Below, piece after piece: positions 56,816 through 64,000 of a DNA stretch of 64,000 nucleotides. Source of the stretch: Hymenopellis radicata (taxonomy: Eukaryota; Basidiomycota; Agaricomycetes; Agaricales; Physalacriaceae); contig JADNRX010000029.1 of NCBI GenBank assembly GCA_015501595.1, positions 124,001 to 188,000 of the forward strand. Reading direction: 5' to 3'. How positions within the stretch are numbered: position 1 is the stretch's first letter; every line of letters starts with the position of its first letter. The notes under the pieces were generated by a model. It ran no database searches. It saw only the letters and a program-made list of their open reading frames with translations, and was not told the origin of the DNA. A program made the position numbers and the translations under genes.

Positions 56816-59044
56816 TTACCCGCTCCCCGCAGCGATTATCGCATCCCAGTCGGCCCCCAGTCCTGCGCCTTGTACAACAGAACTAGCCTCTTTACCCAAA
56901 TTTCGTGACAGCAGCCATCTTGCAAATTCTAGACTCGCGGCATTCACCTCCTTCCGCCGCCAACGCTCATAGACTTGCCTCATCGTCGCTTCATCCCCTA
57001 CCTGTTCTTCAAGCTTAAACACTTCTCTCCATACATTACCTGTCGTTAGATAAGACTCGTCCATATGGCGTACTCTGTCCCATTCCGAGCGTTTCGTCGC
57101 CTGATCCGAGCTGTGTCCGCCTTTCGGCCTTAAACGTTCGCGGTACAGCATCTTCACATACGTGATCAACAATACTTCGTGCACGAAAAGCAGCCCTGTC
57201 CTCATGCTTTCCTTGAGGAGTGTCTGTAAAACACCGATGAGAGAGACATCACATACAGGTCCCGCAATGGTAACGGACCTTGTGGATAGCAACATTGTCC
57301 TCCGTCGTTCTCGTGTCACTGGGGAGTCCCCACAGCCATACAGACAAAACATCTGCATTTGGTCCAGAGACGGATCGTCGTGCTTCTGACCACGCTTGCA
57401 CGACCGATTCCTGGCTTCCATACCGTTCTTCCATCTCCAGTCGCACAAGCCACAGACCCGCAGCTCCGGCCACTTGCGACGTGTACTTCCGGGCCTTTGT
57501 CAGCAGGGTGGTCCCATCTGCTCGCTGGTCCAACAGTCTGATGTGCGCGGACAACAGCGAGGGTGACGCCTTTTCCCGCTTTGCTAGCCGTTCCAGGGAT
57601 GCGATAAGATACAGCTTCTGGAGATACACTTTACTACCACGCGTCAAACAAGGCTCAAACTCGGGACTCACAAGGTTTTCGTCAATCAATGCGCGACTCC
57701 ACTCCTGCACGAAATCTGCGTATACCGCGAGCACCTGTTCATTTTTGCTATCAGCGGCACACAACAAGGTCTCATTTGCACGTTTGATGCCCTCGACTAG
57801 TTCATCACCCCTCATTTCTGGCCGTAGGCATCTGGTGCACAGTATTTTGACAGTCCGTGGGTTATCCGGCAACGTGGATTGCAGGACAGCATCCAGATGT
57901 CGTATAAGCGATTCCCGGAGATCAGAGGGCACTGGATACTGTGTGAGCACCTCGTTGAGGGATTCGAATAGCTCAATCCTGGGCAAGGCTATTTTTGAGT
58001 TGATCATCAATCTATTCTTCTGATACACAAGTGAATGTGTTCACCTTGGGCTGCGTTTGATATAACGGACTTGACGATAGCGCCCTGCATGATTTCTCTA
58101 CGGGCCTCGTCCCCTTCATCTAGTGGTGACTCGTTGTCGTTCGGAAGGGGAATCACGTCATCCTGGTCGTCGAGGTTGTTACTGAGAGCTTTGTCCTTTG
58201 CATCCGCAACGTCCGAGTCCGATTTCTCGTTAATGCCTAGAACACCCCACCTCCGGCGTAGGCTTTCGATGAATCCTAATTCCATTCGTACGTACTCTCT
58301 CCACATGTCTACGCTGTCAGCGTTTAGCCGGAGACCACGTTGCAAAAGAGCTCGCGCAGAGGACGGAGACAAGTGGGTGAGTTCGTGTGAGGCGGCAAGA
58401 ATGTATAGGGCAGGGGTGTTAGGGTGTAATTGCAATGCTCTGATTTACGTTGAGTGCGTGTTTGATAAATACGCGAACGTTGAACGCACCGTGCGGTTAT
58501 TCTACCGACAAGGGTTCGAGCCCCTTCACGTTTGGCGACTTCAATATACTGCAGCCAGAGGCCGACATCACCTTTGAAGCGTTTTAATGCCCGTTCAAAT
58601 ATATGAAACTGGCGGCGAACGAGCGCGTAGTCGGATATAGTGCTGGGTGAACGAGGTATATCTGCGGATGGTCAGGCCGAGAACAGTGTCGGGATGTAGA
58701 AGCTCACGTAGGCGCTCTGCGCGCTTTCGACGGAGCTGTTCGAGACCCATTTCATAGGCAGCATAGCGCAGAAAGTCGGTTTTTTTTGCGACTCGGCGGA
58801 CCAGCGCAGACTCAAATGCGGTCCGTTTCTTGACAATGTCTTTTGTCTCTTTCTATATGCTTTGTTGGAGTGCTATAGACTATGCCCAGTCCCAGATGTA
58901 GCGACCCACCAATGTGAACAGATTTTTTTCGACAAGGTCCTTGAGCTCCTCGAGCATCTATAAATTTACGATTAGCTTACTGAATTTTAATTTTTGCAAA
59001 AAAGACAGGAATACCTGCTCTTGCTGGAAATGAACCCGCTCCAT
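56816..59044 (-). CDS. UTP6: UTP6, U3 snoRNP / SSU processome subunit (HAT repeats)
   Basis: ATG 59044 gives MERVHFQQEQ, then MLEELKDLVEKNLFT and KETKDIVKKRTAFESALVRR. The next exon has KKTDFLRYAAYEMGLEQLRR, the diagnostic UTP6 N-terminus. HAT repeats follow (RRQFHIFERALKRFKGDVGL, WLQYIEVAKREGARTLVGRI, LQLHPNTPALYILAASHELT, ARALLQRGLRLNADSVDMWR, EYVRMELGFIESLRRRWGVL), with an acidic insertion and a C-terminal half ending ADWDAIIAAGSG. Family role: assembly of the small-subunit processome and 18S rRNA maturation in the nucleolus. All introns joined are phase-consistent. Its start lies 100 bp from a divergent gene. Confidence 0.93.
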
Positions 59045-59144
59045 GTTGACGGCGATGAATGTGTCAAGAGAGAGCGGTTGTGGCTGTTACCTTGAAGCGG
59101 AAAGAGGGCTTTGTTGACTCTTTCCCAATTTCATCACTGACACT
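59045..59144. promoter_or_regulatory. 100-bp divergent promoter (UTP6 and Ser-rich gene)
   Basis: The two start codons point outward with only 100 bp between them, so a shared bidirectional promoter is the simplest reading. No specific box is recognised. Confidence 0.45.
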
Positions 59145-60985
59145 ATGCCGCCCAAGACTCACAGATCCTCGTCTTCCGGGGCTCTGCGCTCTCACTCACG
59201 CTCGTCGTCGACGACAAAGCTGGCGGCGCTAATCTGCAGCTCACTGCCAACAATTTCCCGGCACCCAAAGTTGAAAAAACAAAGAAAACTGGCCACGAAG
59301 TACGTTGACAACCAGCTTAATGGCTGCACAGCGCGCTAACAGCAGGTCTATAGTCTCACGCTCGAAATACCACTCCTCTGCTACGAACCCATAGTACTCT
59401 CCGTGTCGACTCGAGAGAGCCCCATGTCCCCGCTAAACGCCCGGCTATACCACCGTCGACCACTACCAAGGTTCACGGCTCGAAACTAAAGGGCGGCTTT
59501 GCTATGAATTTGGAAGACGATGATGAGGACGAAGCCTGGGTCTCCAGCGAAAGCGGAGCAGACACACCCAATCGCTATAACGAGTCCGATACAGATAGCG
59601 ATACGGAAACAACCACTTCAGTCACCCCCGTCGTTCGGGAGGTCGTCATGCGTCCTCCTCGGATCGCTAAGCGGACGTCGTCGACGGGCAGTGGGAAACA
59701 CCGACCGGTACTGGCACGGACAGAGACCAGTAAACAATCGAGGCCCGCGGCTGTCCAAACACAGCAACAGCGCGTCTCCCAAATGGTCGCCAAGGGCCCG
59801 CCAAGTCCCGTATCTCCTAATCCCGTACCACCATCTCATTCTGCCCCGCTCAGTCGACAACCAGCTCCTTCCCAAATGATTGATCATATCGTAAATCAAC
59901 AAGGTCACAACGGTCCCCCTCATCTAACTGCCGATGAAGCACAAAGAATGCGACGAGCAGAAGCAGAGCGCCGTCGTGTAGAGGCAGACCGCGCTCAATC
60001 TGAATTTCCTTCCCAGCCAAAGGTTAATGGCTCCCCTCTCAATTCACGTCTTCCACCTCCTGGTCAATTCCTGGAATCCCAAAGTCGTGCAGGCTATAGT
60101 CGCCCGCCGTCGGCCCGTGGGCTTAGTGATTATAGATTAATGGAACCCACCGCCGCAGCACGGTTCGCACAGGCTATTGCATCTCAGGACCAAGATCCGG
60201 ACCAAATTGCCGCTGCATTATCTAAACCCAGCTCGCCCAATGTCAAGGAGAGCAAACTGTCTTCACAGCACAAAATGACTCCTTCCGAGCTGGCTGCTGC
60301 ACTTCCACGGAGCAACGGTATTAAGACGGATGTCAGTGATCATCGCAGACATAGTTCTCTTGCCGTCGGGAGCGAGGGTCATGCGATTAACGATGGCGCC
60401 ACATCTCCAAAGGGCAAACGCCATTCCCGTCCTTCCTCCGTTTATTCTGTCTCCAGCAAGCATCTTCGTCCACACCCGCTGATAAGAGGACAGTCTCATG
60501 GCTCAAGTGCCCCGCTAGCGCCACTGGCTGTTAGGCCTGATTCGGCAACGGCCCAGCTGTCCACCTCGGTGCCCAAGGACAACGACTTTCCTCCTTCTCC
60601 AATTTCCGTTTCCACTGCTCCTTCTTCTCCGGAAGCCCCTTCTTCGCAGAATCGGCGTCCATCAGTTTCATCGGCACGCAGTGTCGCAACCTTGCCACTT
60701 CCTCCAACTAATAAAGATGCACGATGGACTGACAGAACGCGGGCGCTGTCTACTATCTCATCTTCTTCCACCATCGCTGCTCTCTCCTCTCTTGTTCACC
60801 ATCAAATTACCCCATCCCATCGAATATCCTTCTTCCCTAATATTGACGAAGAGGACATCCAGAAAATTCATTCTTTACCTCCACCTGGCGTCACTAATAG
60901 CCACCTTCAGTATATAGCTCATCGTTCTCCTTTGCGGGAATCGTATGATCGCATAATGCGGGCCAAGGCTGGCAAAGTGCAGTAG
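59145..60985 (+). CDS. Ser/Pro-rich protein, function unknown
   Basis: ATG 59145 gives MPPKTHRSSSSGALRSHSRS and SSTTKLAA. The expected continuation NLQLTANNFPAPKVEKTKKT lies in another frame, so a base is probably missing near 59225-59230. An intron (donor after GHE, acceptor ending CTATAG at about 59353) leads to SHARNTTPLLRTHSTLRVDS. The main body then has MNLEDDDEDEAWVSSESGAD, a charged helix DEAQRMRRAEAERRRVEADR, RLMEPTAAARFAQAIASQDQ and MTPSELAAALPRSNG. The C-terminus is FFPNIDEEDIQKIHSLPPPG with HRSPLRESYDRIMRAKAGKV. The protein is mostly disordered with a few conserved-looking short motifs. No family is recognised. Confidence 0.78.
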
Positions 60986-61297
60986 ATCTCGGGTTATTAT
61001 TTAAATGTGTGTGCGCATTGGTTAGCAATTGATAATTCTTTACATTACTGTACTTGTATATACCACCTTTCTTTATCTGTAACGCGTATCAATGGCATGT
61101 TCATGACTGACGACCATAACATTTGAATGAGAGAGAGAGCTACATTGAGTATTCATAATGGTGTTAATACATATGGGAACTGGGTATTGTAGTACAGAAA
61201 GCTAGAAGGTCTGAAGGCAACGAATTATTAGGAATGGGGAGAGAAGCAGGTATGAATTGGTAACTGGAGGGGGGCGTTATGTTGGCGCGCTCCAAGT
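60986..61297. other. 3' region between convergent genes
   Basis: AT-rich sequence of 312 bp between the stop of the Ser/Pro-rich gene (+) and the stop of the forkhead gene (-). No gene is seen. Confidence 0.55.
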
Positions 61298-62923
61298 TCA
61301 TGACCGACTGGGGCTCGACGATGTACTAGGAGTGGCGGTTCGACTCGGCAGGCCCCTTCGCTGAGTAGAAGGACTACGACGGTGGTACGACAACGACTCC
61401 TCTGAACTCGGCGTATTGTCCGTACTACGATATGGAGAACCCGACCGCGAACGGGGCAACGTCTCCAAGCCGCGCAAATTGAGCGCAAACGCCTGGCTCT
61501 CCATGAGATAGTGATTCTGCGCAGCTAGAAACTCGGGGGATGGCACTTTGCCGGGCGAAGTGTCGCTGGCGCTCGAGCCCTCGGAGCCGGGGGAGTCGAC
61601 ACTGTAACTCGGTTGGGAAAATGTGTAGAGCCTGTTTTCCGCACGTGGATACGGAGGAAGGCTGGGACCGGCGAGCTCTGACGGCGGGTAGGGCATCCCG
61701 GGCGCATGCAGTCCCGTACCAAAGTCATCATAGGTGTCTTCCTCGAGAGACGCGCTATTTTGGCGGCTCCCGCGTTTCCTGTTGCGCCGCCCGTTGGGAT
61801 TGGTGAGGACGTCGAGTTCCCATAGTCCGCCTCTGCCTGGTTGGGTGGACACCCGGCTCGTTCTCTTGAACAAGAAGTATGATGAGAGCGCGTGCTTTAG
61901 AGTTTCCTAGAGGATTATAAGTAGTTCTTCAGATCGACAAGGTCTTGTTGATAGAAGAATATGGACGAACCGACAGCTCTTTCTTGTCAGTGTAGTACGG
62001 ATATCGCTCTTTCAGCATATCACGTATTTCCGACGAACTCGCCTTCTGTCGAGGGTGGCTGTAGATGGCAACGGCGGCGAGCTGATGCATTGTGTAGGGC
62101 GGTTTATCGTACGGGTCGCGGGGACTGTGAAGAGCGTCCAATGTGATCGACGTGCTGGGAGGAAGCCCTGCCAGGAAGCTCTGACTTCGCAGCCATACTT
62201 CGACGCTTTGTGGGGACGTAGGTATGTGATGACTGGAACAGTATGATCCATATGTCGGATGGTAGGGATTGAGGGCGCAGGCTCTGGTGATTTTTGATTT
62301 AGGCTCGAACGTACATCGCAATGGGGCAGAATTGAGAGTGCTCACCGTGAGCGAAAGGAGGAATATGATGACTGTGGGCGTAGCGTTCAGAGTCTTGACT
62401 GTGAGAGTCTCGATAGCGGTGATCATCGAGCCCCGGTAAGAAGTGGCCTTGGGAACCTGTACCCACAACATAGGCGCCTGAGGCTGTAGAGCCTCGATCG
62501 GGATACTAGGCAGAATGAGTCAACGTCGAGTCAATGAGAAGTCGGACCGACTGGTAGTTGATGCTGACTTGCATAGTGCTGGTCCTCGGATGCAACTGTG
62601 GTCGGTAACGGAAGATGGTATTGTGGCGGTGGTTGCTCGAGCGGATACCTGAGCTGAGACCATGTCTCGTCGTCGCGGCGCCCAGAGGCCTCCCCTTCAC
62701 GATATCCCGAGGCAAATGTAGCATGACCTCCACCCGAAGTGTGCCACTCGTCCGAATCCTCCTCTGAGCGAGAAAATGACGATGGAACGGGGAAAAGGCC
62801 GGCGGCAGGGCCGTCCGCCGCTCTATGTATGGGAAAGAGTCCGCTGTGATAATCGGGGCGGACGCTTTGCATCGGTATCCTATACCCAGAATCAATTAGC
62901 TTTGTATCGAAATTTGGCATCAT
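61298..62923 (-). CDS. Divergent forkhead (winged-helix) transcription factor
   Basis: The N-terminal exon (62923; MMPNFDTKLIDSGYRIPMQS) is Ser/Gly/His-rich. The forkhead core reads YDKPPYTMHQLAAVAIYSHP (helix 1), SSEIRDMLKERYPYYTDKKE (helix 2 region). Across an intron (about 61917-61985) comes ETLKHALSSYFLFKRTSRVS (recognition helix) and TQPGRGGLWELDV (wing). PPY, AIYS, P-x-Y and PG-x-GG-x-W-x-LD are the family marks. The recognition helix has KHALS where canonical factors have RHNLS. A Ser/Arg-rich C-terminal tail ends SSSPSRS. The join between the first exons (62290-62530) is not fully resolved. It is probably a nuclear regulator; targets are unknown. Confidence 0.8.
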
Positions 62924-63782
62924 GCGGGAAGCACGTGGAAAAAAAGACGGAAAGGAAGCGAAGAATTAACTCAAAGCCTTGATACCATACAACCATCAAC
63001 TGACGTACCGTATACAGGTGAAATGTTGTGGGTTTAGAGTTGAAGAAGCGACAGAAGGTGAGACAGCAACGGGAGAAGGCAGGGAGAGAATGCAGTGTAT
63101 GTGTGTCCCGTCAAGAAGCATCCCTAGGCAACGTTGACCGGCTTTTGTATGTGAAGCCACCACTGTGACAGGGTTTCCCTCGAGTGACATACAAAGTACC
63201 ATTCGTAGTAAATCTCTCTAATTGCTTTTGAAGCCGACCTCCGATGAGTGCTTCCGGGTTCATTTATTGCCGTAAACTCGGGGAAAGATGCTATATTTCG
63301 TAGTTTTCGGGCGGGAGGTGAGGCGTCTTTGCCATATTCGGGAAAGTGCTGTTGTCGTTGGCTTTGGTTTGTGGGACCAAGCCGCGATGCCGGCAAAGGG
63401 ATAGCCATAACGAGTTGTCCGCTTCCAAGTTTTGTCGCATCTAGAAACTAATTGTGTGGAGTCCATGTGAGCTACGAGCAGGAGTAATGTAGCCGAAGTG
63501 TGGCAACAGTTTCAAAGATAGGATCAGAGCATTATGAGATTCGACAACATCAAAAAGGCGATGTCAACGGAAATAAAGGTCAGTCTGGAAAGTTACAGTA
63601 GTGCACTACTTCGAGCGTACAATCGACTGAGGTATCGCAGTGATATTTTGTTCAAAGCGTAGTTTCCTCTTTGGGTCAACTTCGGGGTTCTTTCAAGAAC
63701 GCCGGACTTTGCCGAGAGAATCTGTCAGGTGAGTTCAAGAACGTTAGCGAAGAGAGAATGAACCACGTACTTCAGTACCCTC
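62924..63782. other. 5' region of the forkhead gene, otherwise no gene seen
   Basis: A minus-strand open frame 63124-63408 and overlapping frames have no conserved motif. A small upstream open frame or untranslated exon is possible. Confidence 0.4.
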
Positions 63783-64000
63783 TTAAGAAGGGCCCGCTGA
63801 GCGCGCCCAAATTCGCCCAGGGAGTCCAAGTGTACCTCCGCGGCGGCACACTTCTTCCAACATGTCTTGGTTCAAGTCAGCTCCCAATGCACCATTCACC
63901 TGAACGTCGACTCCCCGAGGCTTCAGTTCATCATAAGTGACAGCAATTCCCACTGATCCAGAAATTGGTGGACGCTCTGGTGCCATCATCACTATTTTTG
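63783..64000 (-). CDS. Possible partial gene at the right edge
   Basis: A minus-strand frame is open to the window edge and reads PPISGSVGIAVTYDELKPRG and VDVQVNGALGADLNQDMLEE. A GTGTGC donor then follows. An acceptor near 63726 could join it to ILSAKSGVLERTPKLTQRGN. No family is recognised; most of any gene would lie beyond the window. Confidence 0.25.
   Translation of the reverse strand, partial: KIVMMAPERPPISGSVGIAVTYDELKPRGVDVQVNGALGADLNQDMLEEVCRRGGTLGLPGRIWARSAGPS

Noticed and set aside
58480..58540. gggttcgagcccc resembling a tRNA T-arm
   Set aside because: It lies within the UTP6 coding exon (KREGARTLVGRI on the minus strand), and no acceptor, D or anticodon stems surround it.

Overview
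The window is nuclear DNA of a filamentous basidiomycete, most likely an Agaricomycete. The evidence is very frequent short (about 45-60 nt) GT-AG introns, fungal genes such as PNS1, ATG22, a multidomain adenylate cyclase and UTP6, a TKL-type kinase of the mushroom kind, and compact alternating-strand gene order. All gene models below were spliced by eye.

Layout. 1-4.4 kb: 3' part of the complex I gene NDUFS7 (frame-broken) and a long serine-rich protein gene (+). 4.7-12 kb: minus-strand SDR oxidoreductase, PNS1 choline-transporter-like protein and vacuolar effluxer ATG22. ATG22 diverges from HYPK (+), followed by an unrecognised coiled-coil-like gene. 14.4-20.2 kb: adenylate cyclase (-; RA, LRR, PP2C-like and class III cyclase domains). 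21.3-29.8 kb, all +: DEAH-box RNA helicase, claudin-like membrane protein, TMEM184/OST-alpha-type protein and a second SDR that is a paralogue of the first but frame-broken. 30.5-32 kb: decayed F-box-type gene (-). 33.7-37.7 kb: PTC7-type phosphatase (+), intron-containing tRNA-Arg(CCG) (-) and secreted GH2 glycosidase (-). 38.7-41.3 kb: a TKL kinase-RhoGAP fusion (+). 41.7-43.6 kb: unrecognised Ser/Pro-rich gene (-). 44.76-45.73 kb: non-autonomous DNA element with long, nearly identical terminal inverted repeats packed with a 10-bp motif. 45.9-50.8 kb (-): BTB protein, MARVEL-like protein, a candidate small gene, a DUF2461 protein and ribosomal protein L12. 51-63 kb: PHO80-like cyclin (+), KSP1/RAN1-like kinase (-), UTP6 (-), Ser/Pro-rich protein (+) and a divergent forkhead factor (-). 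The right edge may cut a further minus-strand gene.

Functional themes are cAMP/kinase/GTPase signalling (CYR1, TKL-RhoGAP, PTC7, PHO80-like cyclin, KSP1-like kinase), ribosome production (UTP6, RPL12, DEAH helicase) and membrane transport (PNS1, ATG22, OST-alpha-like). There is no sign of a biosynthetic cluster. The most unusual items are the inverted-repeat element with its possible spliced internal reading frame, the TKL-RhoGAP fusion whose two best-known catalytic GAP residues are replaced, and the forkhead protein lacking the base-contacting Asn. Several otherwise conserved genes carry single-base gaps. These could be assembly errors or real decay, and the sequence alone cannot decide.
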